Positions 16,666 through 25,143 are shown, counted from the first letter of the stretch. The stretch: DNA of 64,000 nt from an uncultured Selenomonas sp. (GCA_900552565.1 USAK01000001.1:62001-126000); one strand, 5' to 3'. Program-made: numbers and translations. The notes: generated from the sequence alone by a model not told the origin.

Positions 16666-18419
16666 CTGAAGCATTGAAAAACGAAACCGAAATGGTCCAT
16701 CTGACCATCAATAACATTCCCCTCGCCGTGCCCAAAGGCACGAAAATCATGCAGGCCGCCCAGAAGCTCGGCATCGACATCCCGCATCTCTGCTATCATG
16801 AGGACCAGCGCATCAAAGCACGCTGCCGCCTCTGCTCCGTCGAAGTCGTCGGCAAGCGCCGCCTGCTCGCGGCCTGCTCGACAGAAGTCTGGGAGGGCAT
16901 GGAAGTCCATACCGACACGCAGATTGTCCGCGACACGCAGGTCGCCATTCTGCAGCTCATGCTGGCCAACCACCATAAAGACTGCCTCTCGTGCCCGCGT
17001 AATCAGAACTGCGACCTCCAGAGGCTCTGCAGCCGCTTCAACATTCAGGATTCACCGCTGCCGTCGGTCTGCAAAGAAGAACCGCGCATCGTAACGAACC
17101 CTGCCATCGTACGCGACCCTTCAAAATGCATCCGCTGCGGCCGCTGCATCCGCGCCTGCAAGGATGTACAGGGCATCGCTGCCCTCACCTATGCAGGACG
17201 CAGCAGCGATATTGTCGTCACGACGGCCTACAATAAGCCCATGGAAGCGACCGACTGCATCCTCTGCGGTCAGTGCAGTCTCGTCTGCCCGACCGGCGCT
17301 CTCGTCGAAAAGGACGATACAGAAAAAGTTCTCGATGCCCTGCAGGACCCGAAAAAACACGTTATCGTGCAGGTCGCCCCGTCCGTACGCGTTTCTTTAG
17401 GCGATGCCTTTGGCATGGAGCCCGGCGCCATCGTCACGGGACAGATGGTCACAGCCCTGCATCTTTTAGGCTTCGACAAAGTCTTTGATACGAATTTCGG
17501 CGCCGACCTCACGATTATGGAAGAAGGCACGGAGTTCCTCGACCGGCTGCAGCATGGCGGCGTGCTGCCGATGATGACTTCGTGCTGCCCGGGCTGGGTC
17601 AGCTACGTCGAAAAACATTTCAGCGACTGCCTGCCGCACCTTTCCTCGACGAAATCCCCGATGAGCATCTTCGGTGCAATCGCCAAGACGTATTATCCAA
17701 AAGCCGCGGGCATTGACGTCAAGGATATCGTGACGGTCTCTGTCATGCCCTGCACAGCGAAAAAATATGAGGCCGCCCGCCCCGAACTAGGACGCGACGG
17801 CCTGCAGGATGTCGATATTGTACTGACGACACGCGAACTCATCAAACTCATCAAATATGTCGGACTTTCTTTTGCCAATCTCCCTGAGACTGACTTTGAC
17901 AGCCCGCTCGGCACGGCTTCCGGCGCCGGCGCCATCTTCGGCACGACCGGCGGCGTCATGGAAGCAGCCCTGCGCACCGTCTGCGACAAATTGACCGGCA
18001 AGACGCTCGACCACCTCGACTTCAAGGAAGCACGCGGCTTCAAGGGCATCAAGGAATGCACGCTCGACATCGGCGGACGCACGCTGCACATCGCCATCGC
18101 CCACACCCTGCGCAACGCTGAAATCCTCATGGAACAGGTAAGAAAAGGCGTATCCCCTTATGACTTCATTGAAGTCATGGCCTGCCCCGGCGGCTGCATC
18201 GGCGGCGGCGGGCAGCCGATTGGCACGACCAATGCCATCAAGAAAAAACGCATGCAAGCCCTTTACGAAATCGACAAGAATCTGCCGGTGCGCAAGTCCC
18301 ACGAAAATCCTGTGCTGCAGGCCCTCTACAAAGACTACCTCGGCACGCCGGGAGAAGGCAAAGCCCACGAGCTCCTGCACACGCATTACACGGCCATTAA
18401 GAAAGAGTACACGTTCTGA
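16662..18419 (+). CDS. NAD(P)-linked [FeFe] hydrogenase catalytic subunit (HydA/HndD type)
   Basis: A 585-residue hydrogenase. Domain order: N-terminal plant-type [2Fe-2S] domain with CYHEDQRIKARCRLCSVEV (about 45-63), a His/Cys [4Fe-4S] segment HHKDCLSCPRNQNC near 105-118, a two-[4Fe-4S] ferredoxin domain CIRCGRCIRAC and CILCGQCSLVCP, then the H-cluster domain and small-subunit tail. H-cluster signatures are TSCCPGW (about 305), MPCTAKK (361) and ACPGGCIGGGGQP (505). It reversibly reduces protons with electrons from NAD(P)H. It overlaps the flavin subunit by 4 bp. The maturases HydE/F/G are not in the window. The stop abuts the stop of the convergent EamA gene with no intergenic terminator. 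Confidence 0.95.
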   Translation: MTEALKNETEMVHLTINNIPLAVPKGTKIMQAAQKLGIDIPHLCYHEDQRIKARCRLCSVEVVGKRRLLAACSTEVWEGMEVHTDTQIVRDTQVAILQLMLANHHKDCLSCPRNQNCDLQRLCSRFNIQDSPLPSVCKEEPRIVTNPAIVRDPSKCIRCGRCIRACKDVQGIAALTYAGRSSDIVVTTAYNKPMEATDCILCGQCSLVCPTGALVEKDDTEKVLDALQDPKKHVIVQVAPSVRVSLGDAFGMEPGAIVTGQMVTALHLLGFDKVFDTNFGADLTIMEEGTEFLDRLQHGGVLPMMTSCCPGWVSYVEKHFSDCLPHLSSTKSPMSIFGAIAKTYYPKAAGIDVKDIVTVSVMPCTAKKYEAARPELGRDGLQDVDIVLTTRELIKLIKYVGLSFANLPETDFDSPLGTASGAGAIFGTTGGVMEAALRTVCDKLTGKTLDHLDFKEARGFKGIKECTLDIGGRTLHIAIAHTLRNAEILMEQVRKGVSPYDFIEVMACPGGCIGGGGQPIGTTNAIKKKRMQALYEIDKNLPVRKSHENPVLQALYKDYLGTPGEGKAHELLHTHYTAIKKEYTF

Positions 18420-18848
18420 TTACCAAATAGCGAGAATCAGTCCGCCCGCCGCAATCATGGCGATGGCACACGCATGAACGAAACTGACTTTTTCACCGAA
18501 CAGAATGACGGCGAGAATGACAGCAAAGACGACGCTGAGCTTATCAATCGGGGCGACTTTGGACACGGGACCGTACTTAAGCGCGAGGAAATAAAACAGC
18601 CATGACGTCGCGCCGGCAATACCACTCAAAGCGACAAAAAGCAGACCTTTCTTATCGTTGAGCACCTCGGGCAGATGCGACATATTGCCCTGCACAAAGA
18701 CCACCCCGACGAGGAAAACGGCCATGATGATGGCGCGCACTGCCGTCGCGACATTGCTGTCGATGCCCTGCAGGCCAATCTTGCCGAAGATCGAGACAAA
18801 CGCGGCACTAAACGCCGATAACAAGGCGTAAAAAAGCCATGGTTCCAT
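18420..18848 (-). CDS. Single-domain EamA-family (DMT) transporter
   Basis: A 142-residue membrane protein with about five hydrophobic helices, equal to one EamA repeat. Full DMT permeases carry two such repeats in about 300 residues, so this one probably works as a dimer, as known for half-length EamA proteins. The segments AFSAAFVSIFGKIGLQGIDS and FLALKYGPVSKVAPIDKLSVVF are typical of the family. The ATG at 18846-18848 is preferred because AAAGG lies 9 bases ahead; an ATG at 18855-18857 overlaps that site. The substrate is unknown. Its stop codon directly touches the hydrogenase stop on the other strand. Confidence 0.85.
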   Translation of the reverse strand: MEPWLFYALLSAFSAAFVSIFGKIGLQGIDSNVATAVRAIIMAVFLVGVVFVQGNMSHLPEVLNDKKGLLFVALSGIAGATSWLFYFLALKYGPVSKVAPIDKLSVVFAVILAVILFGEKVSFVHACAIAMIAAGGLILAIW

Positions 18849-18959
18849 AAAAATCATCCTTTCCTGAATTTCTGCTCATATTTTCGCACGCTGTCATGAT
18901 ATACCTTCATGATACTCCATCCCGTTTCATCTGACAACACTTTCTATCCACTCCACAGC

Positions 18960-18988
18960 TTGACACAAACTCCGAATAGTGGTATCGT
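18960..18988 (+). promoter_or_regulatory. Promoter of the T-box/trpS transcript
   Basis: TTGACA (18960-18965) and TATCGT (18983-18988) with a 17-bp spacer. Transcription would start near 18995, giving a leader of about 305 nt before trpS. Confidence 0.7.
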
Positions 18989-18994
18989 ATAGGC

Positions 18995-19264
18995 AATGTA
19001 AAACCGTTGAAGCGAAGATAACGTTCGATATGAACCCACAGAGAGCCCGGGAAGCTGAGAGCCGGATGGAACACAGTCGGACAAATGGATCGCTGAGGGC
19101 ACACTGAACCCCTTTTGAGGGCAGTAGGCTGTGACGTAAGGCACGCGTTAGCTGCCGGGAGCATGTCTGTGCTCCGCAAAGTGCATGGCCTAGCCATGAA
19201 ACAGGGTGGCACCGCGAAATTTTCGTCCCTGACAGTATCATCGTACTGTCAGGGATTTTTATTT
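18995..19264 (+). promoter_or_regulatory. Tryptophan T-box riboswitch with intrinsic terminator
   Basis: The leader contains the AGAGAG and GCTGAGAG elements of stem I, a specifier triplet TGG followed by A at 19086-19089 (Trp codon), and the invariant T-box AGGGTGGCACCGCG at 19203-19216. The terminator CCCTGACAGTA-N6-TACTGTCAGGG followed by ATTTTTA lies at 19227-19261. Uncharged tRNA-Trp is expected to stabilise the antiterminator and switch on trpS. The 453-bp region 18849-19301 otherwise holds only the promoter and the trpS ribosome site. Confidence 0.95.
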
Positions 19265-19301
19265 TCCTGACAGCCCAGAAGAGTTGAAAGGAAGCTTTAT
19301 C

Positions 19302-20309
19302 ATGGAAAACGAAGCAAAAAAAATCATCCTCTCCGGCATCCAGCCGACCGGCGTCTTCACGCTTGGCAATTACCTCGGCGCTGTCCGCAGCTGGAAGAAA
19401 ATGCAGGAAGACTATCAGTGCTATTATTTCATCGCCGACCTGCATTCCCTGACGATTCATATTGACCCGGTAAAGCGCCGCCAGCAGACGCGCGAGGCCT
19501 TTGCCCTGCTGCTCGCCTGCGGCATTGACCCGGAAAAGAGCCTCGTCTTCGTGCAGAGCCACAACAAATGCCATGCCGAGATGGGCTGGATCATGGACTG
19601 CTGCTCCCAGTTCGGCGAGCTTTCGCGCATGACGCAGTTCAAGGATAAGAGCGCGAAGCATCCGGACAACATCAACGCCGGTCTCTTCACGTATCCGGCA
19701 CTGATGGCCGGCGATATCCTGCTCTATCAGGCCGATTACGTCCCTGTCGGCGCAGACCAGACGCAGCATCTCGAGTTCACGCGCGACGTTGCCACGCGTT
19801 TCAACCATACATACGGCGAGGTCTTCAAACTGCCGGAAGGCTACTTCCCGAAAGCCGGCGCTCGCGTTATGAGCCTGCAGGACCCGACGAGCAAGATGAG
19901 CAAGTCCGACACGAACCCGAAGGCCACGATTTCCATCCTTGACGATGAAAAGACCATCCTCAAGAAATTCAAGAGCGCCGTCACGGACAGCGAAGCCAGC
20001 GTGCATTTCGACGCCGAGAACAAACCGGGCGTCAGCAACCTCATGACGATTTACTCCGCCGTCACGGGCAAGACCATGGAAGAAATCGAAGCTGAATTTG
20101 CCGGCAAAGGCTACGGCGACTTCAAAGCCGCTGTCGGTCAGGCCGTCGCCGACGAGCTCCGCCCGATTCGCGAAGACTTCGCCCGCCTCATGCAGGACCG
20201 CACTTATCTTGAAGAAGAGATGCGGAAAGGTGCAGAACGCGCCACGTATATCGCCAACAAGACACTGACGAAAGTCAAGAAACGCGTTGGTCTGCTGCTC
20301 GAGAAATAA
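19302..20309 (+). CDS. trpS: Tryptophanyl-tRNA synthetase
   Basis: A 335-residue class I aminoacyl-tRNA synthetase that charges tRNA-Trp. The HIGH-like motif is PTGVFTLGNYLGA (residues 14-26) and the KMSKS motif is in DPTSKMSKSDTN (about 200-210). Other family landmarks are FIADLHSLT and DILLYQADYVPVGADQTQHLE. The ATG at 19302 follows AAAGGAAG; an upstream in-frame ATG at 19284 lacks a site. Regulation is by the Trp T-box directly upstream, so expression rises when charged tRNA-Trp is scarce. Monocistronic, ended by the terminator at 20345-20385. Confidence 0.98.
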   Translation: MENEAKKIILSGIQPTGVFTLGNYLGAVRSWKKMQEDYQCYYFIADLHSLTIHIDPVKRRQQTREAFALLLACGIDPEKSLVFVQSHNKCHAEMGWIMDCCSQFGELSRMTQFKDKSAKHPDNINAGLFTYPALMAGDILLYQADYVPVGADQTQHLEFTRDVATRFNHTYGEVFKLPEGYFPKAGARVMSLQDPTSKMSKSDTNPKATISILDDEKTILKKFKSAVTDSEASVHFDAENKPGVSNLMTIYSAVTGKTMEEIEAEFAGKGYGDFKAAVGQAVADELRPIREDFARLMQDRTYLEEEMRKGAERATYIANKTLTKVKKRVGLLLEK

Positions 20310-20344
20310 AAATATTACCCACGCATAGACCTATAGAACAAAAA

Positions 20345-20385
20345 AAGGCAAGTTCCCCGAAATTCGGGGAGCTTGCCTTCTTCTT
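20345..20385. terminator. Bidirectional terminator between trpS and mfrE
   Basis: AAGGCAAG-T-TCCCCG / CGGGGA-G-CTTGCCTT is a long stem with an A-rich 5' flank and T-rich 3' flank. It serves the convergent trpS (plus) and mfr operon (minus). Confidence 0.9.
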
Positions 20386-20394
20386 ATTTTATGC

Positions 20395-21267
20395 TCAGCC
20401 GAGCTTGAGTTTTTCCTGAGCCGAGACATGGCGGTCAAAGCCGATGTCCTTCTTGCTCATGCCAAGAGCAAGGCCGATAAGCTGCTGCAGATGCAGAACA
20501 GGCAGGTAGGCCTGCGACTGAACAGCCGTGCGGCCTTCCGGCTCGTACATGTCAAGCTGCATTTGGCAGAGCGGGCATGGCGTGACAATGAGTTCTGCAT
20601 TAGCTCGGTCAGCACTGTCGACAATCTGGCCTGTAACCGTCAAGACATCATGTTCTGCTGCCAGCTGTGCATGGAAGCCGCAGCATTTACGGCTCTTATC
20701 GAACCAGACGGGAATGCCGCCGAGGCGGCGCACCAGCCGTTCAAGGGATTCCGGATATTTTCCATCTTCATGATTCATGATGTCGTGCGGCCGCAGGATA
20801 TGGCAGCCATAGTAAGCAGCGACTTTCGTTCCATCGAGCCCCTTCGAGCCAGCAAGCTTATCCATAATAAGTTCCGGATGGTCATCGAGTACCCAGAGGA
20901 AATGCGTGATTTCACTCGTCCCCTGATATTCATACGGATGGCCGGCCTCCTTGAGAATGGCATTGACCTTGTCCTTGAGGTCTTTATCGTGGTCAAGGCG
21001 GTATTTGGCCGTACGAAGCTGCAGTGTGCAGGTATTGCAGACTGTCAAAATGGGCAGTCCCATGTGCTCAGCAATCGAGATATTGCGGGCATTGACGGCA
21101 AGAGCTGCAAGGTCATTGACCCCCTGTGCATGCGATGCACCGCAGCACGTCCAGTTCGGGATTTCTTCAAGTTCAATATCCAATACCTCGCATACCTTCT
21201 GCATGGAGGTATAGGCCTCAGCTGCTGCCCCCTTCAGGACACAGCCTGGGAAAAATGCAAATTTCAT
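20395..21267 (-). CDS. mfrE: Fumarate reductase CCG-domain subunit (MfrE/SdhE type)
   Basis: A 290-residue HdrB-like protein with two cysteine-rich CCG domains. The first set is FFPGCVL (C9), WTCCGAS (about 41) and VCNTCTLQ (about 77-80). The second is YYGCHIL, RKCCGFHA and TPCPLCQMQL. Both sets are complete, which in this family supports a non-cubane [4Fe-4S] cluster. In 8-methylmenaquinol:fumarate reductase of Wolinella and Campylobacter, MfrE replaces the heme anchor and links the enzyme to quinol. The ATG has GGAGGAG at a 6-base spacing and lies 3 bp behind mfrB, so the operon is mfrA-mfrB-mfrE. Confidence 0.88.
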   Translation of the reverse strand: MKFAFFPGCVLKGAAAEAYTSMQKVCEVLDIELEEIPNWTCCGASHAQGVNDLAALAVNARNISIAEHMGLPILTVCNTCTLQLRTAKYRLDHDKDLKDKVNAILKEAGHPYEYQGTSEITHFLWVLDDHPELIMDKLAGSKGLDGTKVAAYYGCHILRPHDIMNHEDGKYPESLERLVRRLGGIPVWFDKSRKCCGFHAQLAAEHDVLTVTGQIVDSADRANAELIVTPCPLCQMQLDMYEPEGRTAVQSQAYLPVLHLQQLIGLALGMSKKDIGFDRHVSAQEKLKLG

Positions 21268-21270
21268 CGC

Positions 21271-22218
21271 TTACTCCTCCTCTTTCTCTGCAGCTTTAAC
21301 AATGGCCGCTACGGTCTTGATTTCTGGATTGACCGGATGTTTTTCCAGAGGATTCATCTTGCCGACACGCATGAGGCGCAGAGCCATCGGCGCACGCAGA
21401 CCAGCCATGAAATAGCCCTCCGACTTAATATTTAGCTTCGATTCATCAAGAGTACCGGATTCCGAGATATCATCATAGATGGCCTTAGCATGACGTGCAC
21501 CGACATTGTCGTCAAGATGATACTTGAACGTCGCTGCCTTAAGCTTTTCGATGGCTCCGGCAGGATCAAGATTCTTCGGGCACTTGGCTGTACATTCCTG
21601 ACAATTGAAGCAACGCCAGAGGCCAGCATCGAGCACGGCCTTGAGATGCTCCGCAGGGTCTTTGTCGCGCGAATCTGCCGTGATGCGCTCAGCCTTGACA
21701 AAAGCAAACGGCTCAAGGAAATCCTTCTGATTCAAGGTATTCTTATTGCATTCCGAGACACAGGAGCCGCAGAGGATGCATCCCGCATATTTCTTGAACT
21801 TGTCAAATTCTGCCGGCGACTGACGGCAGCCGTCCTCAGGGCTGAATTCATCCTTCGGATGCACGACAGGCTTGACTTTCTTAAGGCGCGCGTATTTCGG
21901 GTCCCAATCGACGATAAGGTCGCGAATCACGCGGAAGTTACCCAGCGGCTGAATTGTGAGGATGTTCGTCTGATAACGTGCAAGAAGGTCTGCTACAAGT
22001 TTTTCACACGAAAGTTCAGCGTTGCCATTGACGCGCACGGCACAGGCACCACAAATACTCGAGCGGCAGGAGCATGTAAAAGAAAGAGATGGGTCCTGAT
22101 GATCTTTGATGTAAATCAGGGCTTCCAGTACGGTCATGCCCTTCGTGACCTCGACCTTATAATCCTGCACCCATTTGCGTCCCTCTACGAAACGATGAAT
22201 TCTGAGTGTTGCAGTCAT
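21271..22218 (-). CDS. mfrB: Fumarate reductase iron-sulfur subunit (MfrB/SdhB type)
   Basis: A 315-residue iron-sulfur subunit. The N-terminal [2Fe-2S] domain has CSCRSSICGACAVRVNG (about 48-64) with a distal Cys in AELSCEKLV. The C-terminal domain has CILCGSCVSECNKN and CFNCQECTAKCPKN for the [3Fe-4S]/[4Fe-4S] clusters. It relays electrons between MfrE and the flavoprotein MfrA. The C-terminal extension of about 70 residues after the last cluster is longer than in E. coli FrdB (244 aa). The ATG at 22216-22218 follows AGGAAG and begins 2 bp after the mfrA stop, so the genes are translationally coupled. Confidence 0.92.
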   Translation of the reverse strand: MTATLRIHRFVEGRKWVQDYKVEVTKGMTVLEALIYIKDHQDPSLSFTCSCRSSICGACAVRVNGNAELSCEKLVADLLARYQTNILTIQPLGNFRVIRDLIVDWDPKYARLKKVKPVVHPKDEFSPEDGCRQSPAEFDKFKKYAGCILCGSCVSECNKNTLNQKDFLEPFAFVKAERITADSRDKDPAEHLKAVLDAGLWRCFNCQECTAKCPKNLDPAGAIEKLKAATFKYHLDDNVGARHAKAIYDDISESGTLDESKLNIKSEGYFMAGLRAPMALRLMRVGKMNPLEKHPVNPEIKTVAAIVKAAEKEEE

Positions 22219-22220
22219 GA

Positions 22221-24071
22221 TCAATACTTCCTTTCCTTTGGCTCATACTTCGTAATGACAACATCCTGATACTCAAAACGGTACTTGCCGTTCTCTTTGA
22301 AAACCATCGTATGCTTAAGGAAGTTCTTGTCATCGCGTTTCGGATAATCACGGCGTGTATGCGCACCGCGGCTCTCTTTGCGGGCAATGGCCCCCTGCAC
22401 GATAGCCTGTGAAATCTGCAGCAGATTGCCGAGTTCAACATACTGTTCATAGGCCGTATTGTAGACATGTGAATTGTCACCGACATAGCATTCTTTATAA
22501 TCCTGCTCAAGGTTTGCCAGCTCCTGTGCCGCGGCTTCAAGATCCGGCCCGTTGCGAAAAACACCGACTTTGAACCACATTGTCTTGACCATGTCATCAC
22601 GAATTTCCGGCACCGTGCGGTTGCCCAGATGCGCGCGCGACGTGACTTCATCAAAGGAATCCAGCCATTTGGTGCAGTCTTTCGTCAGCTGCTCCTGACT
22701 TCCTTCGTATTTATGTGCTTTCGCATAAGCCGAAGCACCGTCGCCGGCCGTATGGCCAAAGACGAGGACCTCGGAAAGGGAATTGGCGCCGAGGCGGTTC
22801 GCACCGTGGACCGAAACACAGCTGCATTCGCCGGCTGTGTAGATGCCCGGCACGCGCGTCTCGCCCGTATGGAAATCTTTCATCTCGAGTCCGCCCATCG
22901 AATAATGACAGGTCGGACTGATGAGGACTGGTTCCTTCGTGATGTCGACACCGGCGAAGTGCAGGGAAAGGTCTGCGACCTGCCCGAGGCGTGCACGGAT
23001 GCGTTCTGCCGGAATTTTCGTGAAGTCAAGGTAAACGCCTGCCGTGATACCTTCACCGATGCCGCGGCCTTGTTCAATCTCCGTAGCAATGGCTCTCGCG
23101 ACGATATCACGTGTTGCCAGCTCCATCTTCTCTGGAGCATATTTCTGCATAAAGCGCTCTCCATCTTTATTGATGAGCAGGGCACCTTCCGAGCGGCTCG
23201 ACTCCGAGAGAAGTACACCGTTGACTGCCAGCCCCGTTGGATGGAACTGCACCATCTCAGGGTCTTTGAATGGAATGCCGACATTCATGCCGGCGACAAT
23301 ACCATCGCCCGTGGAACTGTAAGGATTGGATGTACGGACCCAGTAAGCACGGCCATAGCCGCCCGTCGCGATGATAATGGTCTTCGCAGGAATGCCAATG
23401 ATATGGCCGCTGCGCATATCCATAGCAATAACGCCTGAAAGTTTGTCCTTGTTTTCACCGGCCATGGAAATCTCGAGCATCTGACATTCCGAGATGAAGT
23501 CGATATCATGAGCCAGGCACTGCTCAAAGAGGGTATGCACCATCGCGTGACCCGCACGATCTTCAAAATACGCGGCACGCGCATGAGCATGGCCGCCCAT
23601 CTTGCGCTGATGGAAATGCCCATCGGTCTGACGATTGTACGGGTAGCCCATATAGTCCATCTCGTAAATGTTCTGGCCAGCGCGTTCGACGAAATACTCA
23701 ACAGCATCCTGGTCACAGAGATAGTCGCCGCCCTTGATGGTATCAAAAGCATGTGACTCAAAACTGTCATTCGGGTCCGTCACACCTGTGACGCCGTTCA
23801 TGCCGCCCTGTGCCATCGTCGATGCCGAACGTGTTGGCACGAGTTTTGTCAGCACAGCCACTTTGAGGTCCTTGTTCTCCGCTGCGGCTAAGGCTGCGCG
23901 CATCCCTGCACCGCCGCTGCCAATAATCAGCACATCATAAGTAACATCGCCCGTGCGTACTTTTTCCGGTATATTTTTTCCATTCCAGGTAAAATACGAG
24001 CCTGCCGCTAAAACGACACCAGCAGCCGCCACACCTTTGATGAAAGTACGGCGTGAAATTTCTCTCGACAT
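22221..24071 (-). CDS. mfrA: Tat-exported fumarate reductase flavoprotein (MfrA type)
   Basis: A 616-residue flavoprotein. A twin-arginine signal SRRTFIKG (residues 6-13) and hydrophobic VAAAGVVLAAGSYF precede the FAD domain VLIIGSGGAGMRAAL (about 48-62). The position normally occupied by the covalent-FAD histidine (RSHS..AQGG in the paralogue at 1-1606) reads RSASTMAQGG, so His is replaced by Ala. Substrate-site segments HPTGLAVNGVLLSESSRSEGALL and HYSMGGLEM are present. With MfrB and MfrE it matches 8-methylmenaquinol:fumarate reductase, which faces the periplasm. The ATG at 24069-24071 follows a GGGAGGGAAAGG site. A LysR gene lies directly upstream. Confidence 0.93.
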   Translation of the reverse strand: MSREISRRTFIKGVAAAGVVLAAGSYFTWNGKNIPEKVRTGDVTYDVLIIGSGGAGMRAALAAAENKDLKVAVLTKLVPTRSASTMAQGGMNGVTGVTDPNDSFESHAFDTIKGGDYLCDQDAVEYFVERAGQNIYEMDYMGYPYNRQTDGHFHQRKMGGHAHARAAYFEDRAGHAMVHTLFEQCLAHDIDFISECQMLEISMAGENKDKLSGVIAMDMRSGHIIGIPAKTIIIATGGYGRAYWVRTSNPYSSTGDGIVAGMNVGIPFKDPEMVQFHPTGLAVNGVLLSESSRSEGALLINKDGERFMQKYAPEKMELATRDIVARAIATEIEQGRGIGEGITAGVYLDFTKIPAERIRARLGQVADLSLHFAGVDITKEPVLISPTCHYSMGGLEMKDFHTGETRVPGIYTAGECSCVSVHGANRLGANSLSEVLVFGHTAGDGASAYAKAHKYEGSQEQLTKDCTKWLDSFDEVTSRAHLGNRTVPEIRDDMVKTMWFKVGVFRNGPDLEAAAQELANLEQDYKECYVGDNSHVYNTAYEQYVELGNLLQISQAIVQGAIARKESRGAHTRRDYPKRDDKNFLKHTMVFKENGKYRFEYQDVVITKYEPKERKY

Positions 24072-24133
24072 TGCCTTTCCCTCCCACGATACTATCATTT
24101 TCTCTGGTTCTGAATAAATAAGTCCTTATATTT

Positions 24134-24193
24134 ATTATATGTTCCTATTTTACATTAAATATAGTTATAGGGAAAATATATTCTGCTTATAGG
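24134..24193 (-). promoter_or_regulatory. mfrA promoter -10 and three helically phased half-sites
   Basis: On the minus strand TATAAT lies at 24134-24139. Upstream, CCTATAA occurs at 24187-24193 and 24165-24171, and the inverted form AAATAGG at 24144-24150. The spacing is 22 and 21 bp, that is two helical turns. This layout suits a LysR-type activator bound between lysR and the mfr operon. Confidence 0.5.
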
Positions 24194-24234
24194 AATTATT
24201 CAAGAATCCAATAGATGGTACCGTATTCCCAGAA

Positions 24235-25143
24235 TCACTCTGTGCGCAGGAATTCGATGAATTTCTGCGCAGCCAAAGAAAGACGCCGCTTCTTATTGTA
24301 AACAGCCAATAGTTCCCGTTCGGCGATATCCTCTTCCAATTCAAAAAAGACAGCTTCCTGGCGCCAGCGCCAGCTGCGTGCAAGCATATCCGTCACCAGT
24401 GTCGCCCCCATGCCGGCAGCACATAATTCAGCCGCTTCAATGATGCTGTTTGCCTCGAAAACAACATGAGGCCTCACCTTCGTTGCTTCGCAAAGTTTAT
24501 CAAAGACATCTGCCATCTGGCGAAATGGCTGCAGCTTGATAAAGGATTCATCCGACATAGCCGAAAATGAAATGCGCGGTAGCTCTATAGATGATTCTTT
24601 TTGTCTCATTGCTGCCAATGGATGTGTCTTAGGTACAGCCAACAGAACATGCTCCCGACAAAGCGGCAGTGATATCAGGTCACGCCGTCCGGATGTCCCA
24701 TAAAGCAGGGCAAAATCAACATCGCCAGAGGCCGCATTCTCCTCCAATGTACGCACAGGGGCTTCACGCACGAATATTTGAATCCCCGGATATTTCTGAT
24801 GAAACGCCACAAGAGGATTCAGTAAAAAGCAAGCTGAACGTGTCCTCGAGCTACCAATGGTCAGACTGCCTGTCCGCAGGTCTGAAAGGTCTGCGACCTC
24901 CTGCACCAATGCTTTCTGAATCCGCAGGATTTCCTTGGCCTGGCGTACATAAATTTTCCCTGCCGACGTTAGCACCAAAGGATTCTGTGTTCGGTCAAAG
25001 AGGCGTGCCCCGAGTTCTGTCTCTACTTTCTTGATGCACTGAGAAAGAGACGGCTGCGATATATAAAGATGTTTTGCCGCCGCAGAAAAAGTGCCATCCT
25101 TCGCAACCTGCAGGATGCTGCGCCACTCATGTTCATCAATCAT
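24235..25143 (-). CDS. LysR-family transcriptional regulator, probable regulator of mfrABE
   Basis: A 302-residue LTTR. The N-terminal winged helix-turn-helix covers residues 5-65: VAKDGTFSAAAKHLYISQPSLSQCIKKVETELGARLFDR. A linker helix and a periplasmic-binding-protein-like effector domain follow (about 92-295), including GSLTIGSSRTRS. The ligand is unknown; a dicarboxylate would fit the neighbouring fumarate reductase. The gene is upstream of and in the same direction as mfrABE, with 163 bp between its stop and mfrA that contain repeated CCTATAA half-sites. The ATG at 25141-25143 follows GAAGGA. Confidence 0.93.
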   Translation of the reverse strand: MIDEHEWRSILQVAKDGTFSAAAKHLYISQPSLSQCIKKVETELGARLFDRTQNPLVLTSAGKIYVRQAKEILRIQKALVQEVADLSDLRTGSLTIGSSRTRSACFLLNPLVAFHQKYPGIQIFVREAPVRTLEENAASGDVDFALLYGTSGRRDLISLPLCREHVLLAVPKTHPLAAMRQKESSIELPRISFSAMSDESFIKLQPFRQMADVFDKLCEATKVRPHVVFEANSIIEAAELCAAGMGATLVTDMLARSWRWRQEAVFFELEEDIAERELLAVYNKKRRLSLAAQKFIEFLRTE

